Source: an uncultured Candidatus Saccharibacteria bacterium
GTDB taxonomy: Bacteria > Patescibacteriota > Saccharimonadia > Saccharimonadales > Saccharimonadaceae
Direction: 5' to 3'
DNA length: 8,404 bases
Assembly (NCBI GenBank): GCA_945916045.1
Contig: CAMEGH010000023.1
Coordinates: forward strand, 1-8,404
Notes under the pieces: generated by a model
The model's input: only the letters and a program-made list of their open reading frames with translations
The model's database searches: none
Told to the model about the DNA's origin: nothing
Made by a program: the position numbers and the translations under genes
Part shown: positions 1-6,010 of the stretch, piece after piece
How positions within the stretch are numbered: the stretch's first letter is position 1
Layout: every line of letters begins with the position of its first letter

Positions 1-96
1 CACTAGCAACATAATTGGGAAAAGTATTACCAGCGCCGGGAGGGCGATGAGTAGGTCTAGTATTCGTTTTCCAAAAGTTGCGTACACGGCACTCAT
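1..96 (-). CDS. Initiating sugar-phosphate transferase, N-terminal fragment (polyprenyl-phosphate glycosyl-1-phosphate transferase family)
   Basis: Only the first 32 codons lie in the window; the gene runs off the left edge. The ATG is at 94-96, and the product begins MSAVYATFGKRILDLLIALP and continues as a hydrophobic segment to the edge. The order K-R-x-x-D-L followed by a hydrophobic hairpin with an internal proline is the classic N-terminus of the bacterial sugar transferase family (WcaJ/WbaP/PglC core). These membrane enzymes move a sugar-1-phosphate onto undecaprenyl phosphate and so start a glycan repeat unit. The start lies 8 bases after the stop of the Wzz-like gene, which argues for one operon and translational coupling. 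The upstream AAAAG is a weak ribosome binding site. The catalytic region is outside the window, so substrate and exact subfamily cannot be told. Confidence 0.82.
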   Translation of the reverse strand, partial: MSAVYATFGKRILDLLIALPALVILFPIMLLV

Positions 97-104
97 CTTT
101 TATA

Positions 105-869
105 TTATTGTAATTTGCGTGATCGGCGCTGCGGTTGCTGCTTGCGCGCCTTTGTTTCAATTTCATTTATCAGGCTGTCGAGCGGATCGTCGGCTTCTTG
201 GTCGGTAGATCGTAGCGGCTGGATCTCCTTCTTCTTGCGTGAAGCGGTAGTTGGTCGCGATTTCTGCTGGCTTTCTTCTTTGCTTCGGCGGGAATTTTTG
301 TAGTCAAACATAAAGAAGAGGATGATGAATGCTAGCGCAATAGCCGCTGCGGTCGCTAGCCCAATCTGCTGCACAGGCTTTACGTTCGATGGATTGTTCG
401 GTTCGCTTGCGGCGTCAACCACCGAGGTCCGAACCGAGGTGTCTCCGTAAAGATTACGGGCTTGTTCGCCAAATTCTTGCAACGTGCTTTCTAGTAGTGC
501 GCGGCTAGTGCGGGCGTTATTGGTGCTCATAGAAACGGTAATCATGTCAGTACCGCGAGCGTTCGTTACCGTGATGTTTTCGACAAGTGTGTCGTAGCTG
601 CCCGAATAGTTAAGGCGGTCGATTACCGGTTCGAGCACGCGGCGCGACGTCATAAGCTCCATGTAGTTATTGAGCGTAACTGATTCTTGGTTTGCCGTTG
701 TTCGTTCTGTGTCGAGTAGCAATACCGTTGCAGAACTTTCGTACACTGGCTGCTGAATAAAGTACGCATAGACGATTCCAATACCTGCGCCACCTATCGC
801 GATAGATATAATAACGAGCCACTTTTGTGCGTAATAACGCAGTAGATCGTAGAGATTTATTTCTTCCAT
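105..869 (-). CDS. Wzz/YveK-type polysaccharide chain-length determinant protein
   Basis: This 254-residue protein is a polysaccharide co-polymerase-like membrane protein, expected to set glycan chain length or assist export together with a Wzy polymerase. Visible parts: a short cytoplasmic start (MEEINLYDLLRYYAQKW), a membrane segment at about 17-37, and an extracytoplasmic domain at about 40-165 beginning with the typical PVYESSATVLL strand. A proline/asparagine-rich motif (ASEPNNPSNVKP, 154-165) precedes a second membrane segment at 168-190. This is the Wzz domain order. The C-terminal tail (191-254) is cytoplasmic, highly charged and rich in Lys/Arg/Gln, with no Walker A motif or tyrosine cluster, so it is not a BY-kinase fusion. 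The start is supported by AAAAAGGA about 11 bases upstream. A good promoter lies at 946-974 and the sugar transferase follows directly. Confidence 0.9.
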   Translation of the reverse strand: MEEINLYDLLRYYAQKWLVIISIAIGGAGIGIVYAYFIQQPVYESSATVLLLDTERTTANQESVTLNNYMELMTSRRVLEPVIDRLNYSGSYDTLVENITVTNARGTDMITVSMSTNNARTSRALLESTLQEFGEQARNLYGDTSVRTSVVDAASEPNNPSNVKPVQQIGLATAAAIALAFIILFFMFDYKNSRRSKEESQQKSRPTTASRKKKEIQPLRSTDQEADDPLDSLINEIETKARKQQPQRRSRKLQ

Positions 870-931
870 AGGGGTGCTTGTCCTTTTTCGTTGATGCCCA
901 CAAGTTGCATGTATTTAATAAAATTTGTAAT

Positions 932-1249
932 CTATATCAAAAAATATTCTAACATACTAAAGTAGGTTTGTAAATAGAAAAAGTAGCAAAAAGGCAGAAA
1001 AGTCCCCTCGACTCGAAAGCCGAGGGGTACTTTGAACGAGGCCTGCCTCCTTGCGAAACTTTCGGCAATACGCATGATGTAGTAGTGTCTGTCTGAGATC
1101 TCGCCGTTCTTGTTTTCGCGGAATCGAATGTAGCAGTTCGACGAAAACTCGTGCGTGCAGATGATATCTGCTTCACCTGCCTCTTTGTTGAGCTTGTTGA
1201 GGTAGTGAACGACTGGTATTTGCCAAATATCTTTATTGGCAACGACCAT
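932..1249 (-). CDS. Hypothetical protein, possibly a gene remnant
   Basis: I do not recognise this ORF. From the only in-frame ATG (1247-1249) it begins MVVANKDIWQIPVVHYLNKL and contains a protein-like stretch (IICTHEFSSNCYIRFRENK, then ISDRHYYIMRIAESFARR). The same frame reads well upstream of that ATG to about 1342 (ERYVAQSALEEWSALVRACL and on), where it meets the end of the ATPase gene in another frame. That upstream part has no ATG, GTG or TTG. No Shine-Dalgarno sequence precedes the ATG at 1249. At the 3' end the frame stays open through a 12-bp terminator hairpin (999-1033) and the next promoter (946-974), so the last 30 or so residues are probably not functional coding sequence. It could be a decayed gene, a frameshifted extension of the ATPase, or a small gene with an unusual start. 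Confidence 0.4.
   Translation of the reverse strand: MVVANKDIWQIPVVHYLNKLNKEAGEADIICTHEFSSNCYIRFRENKNGEISDRHYYIMRIAESFARRQASFKVPLGFRVEGTFLPFCYFFYLQTYFSMLEYFLI
946..974 (-). promoter_or_regulatory. Sigma-70-type promoter of the wzz-sugar transferase operon
   Basis: On the minus strand the -35 box TTTACA (969-974) and the -10 box TAGAAT (946-951) are separated by exactly 17 bases. A TG one base before the -10 makes it an extended -10. The predicted start of transcription is near 939, giving a leader of about 70 bases before the ATG at 869. It sits just downstream of the terminator at 999-1033, which makes the polysaccharide genes a separate transcription unit. Confidence 0.72.
999..1033 (-). 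terminator. Intrinsic terminator (minus strand)
   Basis: The arms CCCCTCG (1004-1010) and CGAGGGG (1021-1027) pair perfectly around a 10-base loop. The stem is extended by AAAGT (999-1003) pairing with ACTTT (1029-1033) past one bulged base. On the minus strand it is followed by a broken T-rich run (TTTTCTGCCTTTTT). It should end transcription coming from the ATPase gene and the ORF behind it. Confidence 0.65.
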
Positions 1250-1340
1250 GCCGATACAAAGCGGCTTGTCATCGTACTGTTTCAGGCACGCACGTACGAG
1301 AGCGCTCCACTCTTCAAGTGCTGACTGTGCAACATAGCGT

Positions 1341-4151
1341 TCAAAGATTTGCGGCGGGTTTTTTGCGCGGGCGGCGGCGTCGGCGGCGCTTTGGTTTGTC
1401 GCTGCTACTGGAAGATTCTGGCGATTTTGCGGCGGCGGGCGCGGTAGTTTGTGCTGGGGCGCTGGCAGGTTTTTTGCGCTTGCTTTTGTCGTGCAAACGA
1501 ATAATCACTTCGCCATCTGGTGTAACAACAGCGGGCGCTTCGGTTTCGGGTGGCGTGGTTGGCGCAGGTGTTTGCGGCGTGGCAGTTTGTGGCGGATTTT
1601 GTGGATTTTGCGCAGGTTTTGCGGCCGGCGTTTGTGGCTGCGCTTGGTTCGGCGTATTTTGTGCAGGCGCTGTTTGCTGTGCGGCTGGTTTTTGCGCAGG
1701 TTTTGCGGGCGCTTTTGGCTTTTTCAGGTTTTCTGGCGGCTTCACCAAATCACTAATCGCGGCTTCTACCACGGCGCGCGGGCGGCTAAAATGAATGCGC
1801 GAATTTTCAATAATAAACGAGCTGTTATCGACATTTGGCGGCGGTAGATTCAGCGTGGTGGCGCTAAACGCTGGCGACTTTTCGCCCTTGATAACCATGT
1901 TGATAATAAAGTGTCGATTGTGCATTTGCAGAAGATCGCTGGCCTCAAATTGTGGCTGGAATTGCTGCGCCAAAATTTGCGCGTCTTCTGCCGAAACGCG
2001 GAACGAAATCATCGTACCGACGTTGCCAAAAACAGCGCCGCGCACGGTGTCGCTCATTTGGGAAATGTACTGGTTGGCGACGGTTAGGTTTAGGCCATAT
2101 TTACGCGCTTCGGACAGAATTGTCGCGAATGAATCGGTCGCGAAGTTTTGGAATTCGTCAACGTAGAGGAAGAACGGTCGGCGGTCGCGCACGTCGGGAA
2201 TGTCGGAGCGGCTCATGGCGGCGAGCTGCACTTTTGTAACCAAGAATGATCCCAAAATCGAGGCGTTGTCTTCGCCAATTAACCCCTTCGAAAGGTTCAC
2301 GACCAAGATTTTGCCTTCGTCCATAATCTGGCGAATATTAAACGAAGATTTTGGCTGCCCAATGATATTTCGGATGACAGGATTGGCGGTAAACGCACCC
2401 ACTTTGTTCAGCACTGGCGCAACGGCTTCGGCAATAAATTTGTCGTTCCAGCTGGCAAATTCCACTTTCCAAAATTGCAACACCACGGTGTCTTGGCAAT
2501 AATCGATGGTTTCTTTGCGGAATTTTTTGTCGGTGAGCATGCGCGTAATGTCGAGCATGGTGGTTTCTGGGCGGTCCAAAAGCGCCAAAATGGTGTAGCG
2601 CAAAATGTATTCCAGGCGCGGACCCCAAGAGTCGCCAAACATGCGCTTCAATACGCCAATTACCTCTGATGAAATGTTACTTTTCATGTTTGGGTCGGTC
2701 ACTTCGAGCGGGTTGAATCCAACCGGATGCGCGGTGTCGGCCGGGTTAAAATAGATGACATCTTTAATGCGATGCGCCGGAATGAACTTCATGTTGTTGA
2801 CGGCAAAATCGCCGTGCGGGTCGATGATGGCGTAGCCTTGGTTATGATATATATCGCTTAGCGCAAAAAGTTCCAGCAAGCCGGATTTACCCGCGCCGGT
2901 TTGCCCAATAATGTAGACGTGACGCGAGCGGTCGTAGCGCAACATGCCAAATTGGTGATTGATGCCGCGGAAATTGGTGAGGCCAAAGGCGGAAATATTT
3001 TCGTCGTTGGCTTCGTTGCCGGTGATGACAGGTAATTTTGCGGGCGGTTCGGCGGTTTTGGTGCTGGCCCAAACGATATTTGGCGTTTCTACATTGGTGT
3101 GCGGCAAGTGGAAGACCGAGGCCAATTCTTCGATATTTAAAATAAACCCTTCGTCCATAAACAGACGGTTGCGGTATGCGCCTAACGATTGCTTGTCGAA
3201 TGACGCTTTCGACGCCTTCATGCCGTTGAGGTTGGTGCTGCTAAATTGCTTAAACGTGCCGGCCAAACCTTGCATGCGCTGCTTGGCGTTTTCTTGGCTT
3301 TCGCCCAAATAAGCCAAGCGAATTTTTACTTGGTAGCCAAGTTTTGTGGCTTTTTTCTCGGCTTCAGAAGCGCGCGTTTTGTCGCGTTCGGATAATTCTT
3401 TGCCGCCTCCACCGCCATCGCCTTGTTCTGGCGGTTTCCAGAGCGCTTCGAGCAACATGCCCATCCACTTAAAGCCGCCGCCTCCACCGCCACTCAAAAA
3501 CGCAAACGGGTCGCCGTTTTTCATCTTCGAAACCCACTGGCTGCTGGCTCTGTGCCATGTGTCGGGCACGGGGCGTATCAGTACTTGAATCCACAATTCT
3601 TCGCCGCTGTCTTCTAATTTTGCGAGCGTTCCGGTAATGCCGGCGAGCGGGTCAACTTCAAAACTTTGGAAGGTTTTGATCGGCAAATATTGGCTGTCGG
3701 TAACGGTAATTTCGGCGGTGTGAATGACGCTGTGGTGGCGTTCGTGCGCCACGTAATCTTCGTCGGCTTCGTGAATTTGCACGGTCGGATATTGCGCGTA
3801 AATTTGCCCTTCGACAAAACTTTGCAGCGTTTTTGGCGTCCATACGTAAAAACGAATTTGCCCATTTACCGACGCAATTTCAAAGCTTAAATGCTCTTGC
3901 ACTCCCCCGCTCTTTTTGAGCTCTTCGCGGTCGCGCAAAATCCCGTGCAGGCTGGCAAAAAGTTGTTCGGCGGCGAGTTCTGACTTGTCGTTGGCGCGCG
4001 GAATTTCTAGCACCAAAAGTGTACTTTCGATCGATTCGATTTCGCGGGCTTTGCGATTGTTAAGCCACGTCATCACGCCAAGAATGATTGTGACCGGCAC
4101 CCACACCCACGGCGAAAGAATTATTTGTATAAATTCAAAGAAAAATGTCAT
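1341..4151 (-). CDS. VirD4/TraG-like membrane-anchored ATPase (type IV coupling-protein-like)
   Basis: This 936-residue protein belongs to the HerA/VirD4/TraG ATPase group, which normally forms hexamers at the inner membrane and feeds DNA or protein into a type IV secretion channel. Residues 5-30 are one membrane segment (FIQIILSPWVWVPVTIILGV). Residues 40-360 form an N-terminal domain that I know only from CPR proteins of this sort, with two glycine runs (221-226 and 246-250). The ATPase core holds a Walker A motif (GQTGAGKS, 416-423), DPHGD (444-448), a Walker B motif (FLYVDE, 661-666) and the TraG-like stretch EARKYGLNLTVANQYISQM (681-699). Residues 804-875 are Pro/Ala/Gln-rich, and the last 20 or so are basic (RRRRRRPRKK). 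No relaxase or other VirB gene is in the window. The ATG at 4151 has no Shine-Dalgarno sequence but sits just behind a strong promoter. The family call is firm; the substrate is unknown. Confidence 0.9.
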   Translation of the reverse strand: MTFFFEFIQIILSPWVWVPVTIILGVMTWLNNRKAREIESIESTLLVLEIPRANDKSELAAEQLFASLHGILRDREELKKSGGVQEHLSFEIASVNGQIRFYVWTPKTLQSFVEGQIYAQYPTVQIHEADEDYVAHERHHSVIHTAEITVTDSQYLPIKTFQSFEVDPLAGITGTLAKLEDSGEELWIQVLIRPVPDTWHRASSQWVSKMKNGDPFAFLSGGGGGGFKWMGMLLEALWKPPEQGDGGGGGKELSERDKTRASEAEKKATKLGYQVKIRLAYLGESQENAKQRMQGLAGTFKQFSSTNLNGMKASKASFDKQSLGAYRNRLFMDEGFILNIEELASVFHLPHTNVETPNIVWASTKTAEPPAKLPVITGNEANDENISAFGLTNFRGINHQFGMLRYDRSRHVYIIGQTGAGKSGLLELFALSDIYHNQGYAIIDPHGDFAVNNMKFIPAHRIKDVIYFNPADTAHPVGFNPLEVTDPNMKSNISSEVIGVLKRMFGDSWGPRLEYILRYTILALLDRPETTMLDITRMLTDKKFRKETIDYCQDTVVLQFWKVEFASWNDKFIAEAVAPVLNKVGAFTANPVIRNIIGQPKSSFNIRQIMDEGKILVVNLSKGLIGEDNASILGSFLVTKVQLAAMSRSDIPDVRDRRPFFLYVDEFQNFATDSFATILSEARKYGLNLTVANQYISQMSDTVRGAVFGNVGTMISFRVSAEDAQILAQQFQPQFEASDLLQMHNRHFIINMVIKGEKSPAFSATTLNLPPPNVDNSSFIIENSRIHFSRPRAVVEAAISDLVKPPENLKKPKAPAKPAQKPAAQQTAPAQNTPNQAQPQTPAAKPAQNPQNPPQTATPQTPAPTTPPETEAPAVVTPDGEVIIRLHDKSKRKKPASAPAQTTAPAAAKSPESSSSSDKPKRRRRRRPRKKPAANL

Positions 4152-4166
4152 AGTTACTACTGTTGG

Positions 4167-4195
4167 ATTATATCATACCTCTGTTATTTTGGCAA
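4167..4195 (-). promoter_or_regulatory. Promoter of the VirD4-like ATPase gene, very short leader
   Basis: The minus strand has a -35 box TTGCCA (4190-4195), a 17-base spacer ending in TGA, and a consensus -10 box TATAAT (4167-4172), so it is also an extended -10. The last base of the -10 is 15 bases before the ATG. Transcription should start near 4160, leaving only about 9-10 bases of leader with no ribosome binding site. Confidence 0.8.
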
Positions 4196-4262
4196 GCATA
4201 ACCATGCGCATTTTGTGTAAAACGCGTGCGGTGTTTTTTGTAAGGCGGCTTGCTACGGATAC

Positions 4263-4282
4263 AAAAAATTCTATCGGTAGAA
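4263..4282 (-). terminator. Possible weak terminator of the small-ORF transcript
   Basis: On the minus strand TTCTA pairs with TAGAA around the four-base loop CCGA (4269-4282) and is followed by six T (4263-4268). The stem is short and AT-rich. It directly follows a longer pairing, AGACGGAC (minus strand, 4349-4356) with GTCCGTCT (4283-4290), which may stabilise the 3' end. It lies between the small ORF and the ATPase promoter, where a transcript end would be expected. Confidence 0.4.
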
Positions 4283-4287
4283 AGACG

Positions 4288-4657
4288 GACAGAAATGATG
4301 CGTTTTGCTGCGGGTGGCAGCGGGTTCTGTTTTTGCGCCGGTGAGGACGTCCGTCTGAGAGTGGTGCTCTGGGAAGGGGCTAGTACTCCCTACCCTCGCG
4401 GGCGGCGCGTGCGTTGTTGCCGAGCGAACCCGTCAGTCGGGCGGCGCGATCGTTCAGCTCACGCTGCTCCTTGTTCGCACTGCCGCTACGTACGGCATTC
4501 GCTGCGCGCCTGTAGTCTTCATCGTTGCGGTTGTCGAAAAAGCCCATGACGTTCATCTCCTCAGATGGTAGAGTCGGAAAAACAAAATTTGAACGAACAG
4601 TGAAATAGTTCGTTCGGCAGTAATTTTATAGAAAATTACCGTTGCATCATTTCTGTC
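4288..4657. repeat. 14-bp perfect inverted repeat bracketing the small ORF
   Basis: GACAGAAATGATGC at 4288-4301 returns as its exact reverse complement at 4644-4657. In a minus-strand transcript the first copy lies in the 5' leader and the second in the 3' untranslated part of the small ORF, so the two could form a 14-bp long-range stem. No matching short duplication is seen directly outside the two arms, so a miniature transposon is possible but unproven. Confidence 0.6.
4380..4547 (-). CDS. Small hydrophilic protein of unknown function, 55 aa
   Basis: I do not recognise this product. It starts MGFFDNRNDEDYRRAANAVR and ends in a charged, Ala/Arg/Asn/Gly-rich helix-like stretch finishing EGREY before TAG (4380-4382). 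It has no membrane segment, no cysteine and no signal peptide, and looks like a short soluble, possibly nucleic-acid-binding or structural peptide. The start was chosen because GAGGAG (4557-4562) lies 9 bases before the ATG at 4545-4547. Another in-frame ATG (4554-4556) touches that same site and is too close. The ORF is visibly GC-richer than the AT-rich leader before it and the spacer after it. It follows a structured leader with its own promoter (4743-4771) and lies inside a 14-bp inverted repeat. It could also be an accidental frame within a longer noncoding RNA. Confidence 0.55.
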   Translation of the reverse strand: MGFFDNRNDEDYRRAANAVRSGSANKEQRELNDRAARLTGSLGNNARAAREGREY

Positions 4658-4736
4658 AAAGTTCGACGGAAGCATGCAAAACCCGGGCACTACCCTATTT
4701 TTGTGGTACTGCGCAGATTTTGCAGCTTCAGCGTCT
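4577..4736 (-). ncRNA. Structured 5' leader or small RNA upstream of the 55-aa ORF
   Basis: From the predicted transcription start (about 4736) the minus strand holds three hairpins in 150 bases. The first (4669-4729) has GAAGC and GCAAAA pairing with TTTTGC and GCTTC, and inside it GCAGTACC pairing with GGTAGTGC with one mismatch. The second (4620-4639) is a perfect 8-bp stem with a four-base loop. The third (4591-4615) is a perfect 8-bp stem, GAACGAAC with GTTCGTTC, around nine bases. The third is followed by AAATTTTGTTTTTC, which could act as an attenuator or as the 3' end of a small RNA. No known riboswitch, tmRNA, RNase P or SRP signature is seen. The function, regulatory leader or independent RNA, is inference. 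Confidence 0.4.
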
Positions 4737-4742
4737 GGTAGT

Positions 4743-4771
4743 ATTTTAGCAGAATATTGGCGTTTGGTCAA
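4743..4771 (-). promoter_or_regulatory. Promoter of the structured leader and small ORF
   Basis: The minus strand carries a -35 box TTGACC (4766-4771), a 17-base spacer ending in TGC, and a -10 box TAAAAT (4743-4748). The TG makes it an extended -10. Predicted transcription start is near 4736, leaving a leader of about 190 bases before the small ORF, long for this window. Confidence 0.7.
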
Positions 4772-4810
4772 CGGCAGTGACAGATTTTTGCGCAAATGAA
4801 AAACCCCATC

Positions 4811-4842
4811 CAAACAAAAACACGCAGCCCTAAAACTGCGTG
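4811..4842 (-). terminator. Intrinsic terminator of the sigma-4/winged-HTH gene
   Basis: CACGCAG (4821-4827) pairs with CTGCGTG (4836-4842) around eight bases, and on the minus strand the stem runs into TTTTTGTTTG (4811-4820). It begins 18 bases after the stop codon of the gene at 4860-5906. Confidence 0.85.
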
Positions 4843-4859
4843 CGTTTGTGCGGTAAAAC

Positions 4860-5906
4860 TTATTCCGCTAGTGCGTACGTTGCCTTTGCAACTCGCTTAA
4901 ATTGCGGTTTGCTTTGCAAGTTCAAAAGGATGGTTGTTTCCTTCACTTGGCGGCTTTCAAGTACACGGCGCACGATTTCGTCGCGGTGCAATGGTTCGCC
5001 AGATTTCTTCAAAACGTCAGAAATAGTGTCGGCAACGGTGCCCTTGCTGTAGCCCCAGCTGTCGAGCGCGTAGATGCCGCGACCGATGAGCACAAAGCGC
5101 TTGTCTTTGATGAGTTCGTTGTGGATCGCCTGCTTGGTAACGTCTTTACGGCTGAAATCGCTGTCTTTAATAGCGTCGGCAATTTCGCTAAAATGCAGCG
5201 GTTTGCCAGATTCGGTAAGGACCACAAAAATTTTGTCGCGGATGTTTTTTGGATTTACGGTTGGCCATTTTGTCAAGCCCCAGACATCTTTTAGGCTAGC
5301 AAGGTGCTTCGAAACGCTTGCCAATGCGCGAACGTGATTTGGGTGCTCGTAGCTGAGTTTGCTGTGCAATGCTTCAATCGTGATTGGCTCTTTGCCGTTT
5401 TTAATCACCTTTACGATCTCGTCCACTTCTTTGCGGATTTTCTTTTCGTCGCCATATTCGGCAATGCCAACGGCGTGGTGGTAGTTGTCAGTTTCGTTTA
5501 CAACGGTAAGATGTGGGGCGAGTTCGGCGAGGAATGCGATGTGCGCACGTTCACGAGCGTCGCTTTTTTTGCCAAGCAATTGGTCGGTCAAATCTTGTAC
5601 GCGAGCCACACGGCCAAGGTCGCTCAAAAAGCGTACGATCACCTTTTCGGTAGAAGTCACATCTTCAAGATCGCCGCGTTCTGCTGCCATTTTGATGCGG
5701 ATGAGGATGGCTTTTTCAAGTTGGCGCACACGTTCGCGGGTAATGCCAAGTAGTTCGCCGATCTGTTCGAGCGTTTCTTTGCGTTCGTACAAACCAAATC
5801 GGCGCGTGATAATTTCGCGCTCGCGCTCTGGTTCAATAGAATCAATAATTGCTTGCACGGCCGCCTTGATGTCGATAATTTGTTCCTGTTGTAGAGCCTC
5901 GCTCAT
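4860..5906 (-). CDS. Sigma-70 region 4 protein with tandem winged-HTH (HARE/RpoE-delta-like) units
   Basis: This 348-residue protein is a predicted transcription factor acting on DNA or RNA polymerase. Residues 26-72 are sigma-70 region 4: EREREIITRRFGL, then TLEQIGELLGITRERVRQLEKA, the recognition helix-turn-helix that in sigma factors reads the -35 box. No region 2 is present, so it cannot be a complete sigma factor. The rest looks like about four winged-helix units, near 88-148, 156-218, 222-281 and 290-346. The last two are clearest and share a pattern of helix, SGxPLH, a second helix, and a closing wing (FVLIGRGIYAL; FKRVAKATYAL). That pattern matches HARE-HTH domains of the RNA polymerase delta subunit. 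The start is supported by AGAGAGGA about 11 bases upstream. Promoter and terminator are its own. It could act as an anti-sigma, activator or nucleoid-associated regulator; that role is inference. Confidence 0.9.
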   Translation of the reverse strand: MSEALQQEQIIDIKAAVQAIIDSIEPEREREIITRRFGLYERKETLEQIGELLGITRERVRQLEKAILIRIKMAAERGDLEDVTSTEKVIVRFLSDLGRVARVQDLTDQLLGKKSDARERAHIAFLAELAPHLTVVNETDNYHHAVGIAEYGDEKKIRKEVDEIVKVIKNGKEPITIEALHSKLSYEHPNHVRALASVSKHLASLKDVWGLTKWPTVNPKNIRDKIFVVLTESGKPLHFSEIADAIKDSDFSRKDVTKQAIHNELIKDKRFVLIGRGIYALDSWGYSKGTVADTISDVLKKSGEPLHRDEIVRRVLESRQVKETTILLNLQSKPQFKRVAKATYALAE

Positions 5907-5969
5907 CGTTGTTGTAATCCTCTCTGCCTCACCACAGATGTTAATTATTTGCTATTATTTTCGTAGGTC

Positions 5970-6010
5970 TGTCAAACATTATAAAACAATAATTCTTCAA
6001 TGTCAAACAT
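5970..6010 (-). repeat. 10-bp direct repeat overlapping the promoter, possible operator
   Basis: TGTCAAACAT (plus strand) occurs at 5970-5979 and again at 6001-6010, 31 bases apart, close to three helical turns. One copy covers the -35 box; the other overlaps the downstream end of the -10 box and the expected start of transcription. That placement would suit a dimeric or tandem repressor, perhaps the gene's own product. The repeat is seen; the operator role is inference. Confidence 0.4.
5978..6006 (-). promoter_or_regulatory. Perfect-consensus promoter of the sigma-4/winged-HTH gene
   Basis: The minus strand shows TTGACA (6001-6006), 17 bases, then TATAAT (5978-5983), an exact match to the sigma-70 consensus. 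Transcription should start near 5971, giving a leader of about 65 bases that carries the ribosome binding site AGAGAGGA at about 5919-5926. A second, weaker extended -10 (TGCTACAAT, -10 hexamer at 6028-6033) lies just upstream without a good -35. Confidence 0.88.

Noticed and set aside
949..1272. Alternative minus-strand frame of 107 codons
   Set aside because: Ser/Thr/Arg-rich shadow of the neighbouring frame; no ribosome binding site and it also runs through the terminator.
1341..1343. TGA read as an amino acid (alternative code)
   Set aside because: A second in-frame TGA follows nine codons later with no domain sequence between, and no gene here contains internal TGA codons, so the standard bacterial code fits.
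1318..1794. Plus-strand Gly/Ala/Cys-rich ORF of 158 codons
   Set aside because: It is the antisense shadow of the Pro/Ala/Gln-rich tail of the ATPase; low-complexity codons keep the opposite frame open.
4250..4549. Plus-strand ORF of 99 codons over the small-ORF region
   Set aside because: Its product is Arg/Cys/Ser-rich with no domain character, has no ribosome binding site, and is antisense to the better-supported 55-aa frame.
4288..4736. tmRNA, RNase P RNA or SRP RNA
   Set aside because: No tRNA-like T-arm or tag, no GAGGAAAGUCC core and no SRP GGAAG/GNRA apical motif was found. A short ACAGAACCCG near 4330-4340 resembles part of RNase P RNA, but the rest does not follow.
4553..4813. Minus-strand ORF of 86 codons across the structured leader
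   Set aside because: It starts upstream of the predicted transcription start, runs through the promoter and all three hairpins, and its product has no protein-like pattern.
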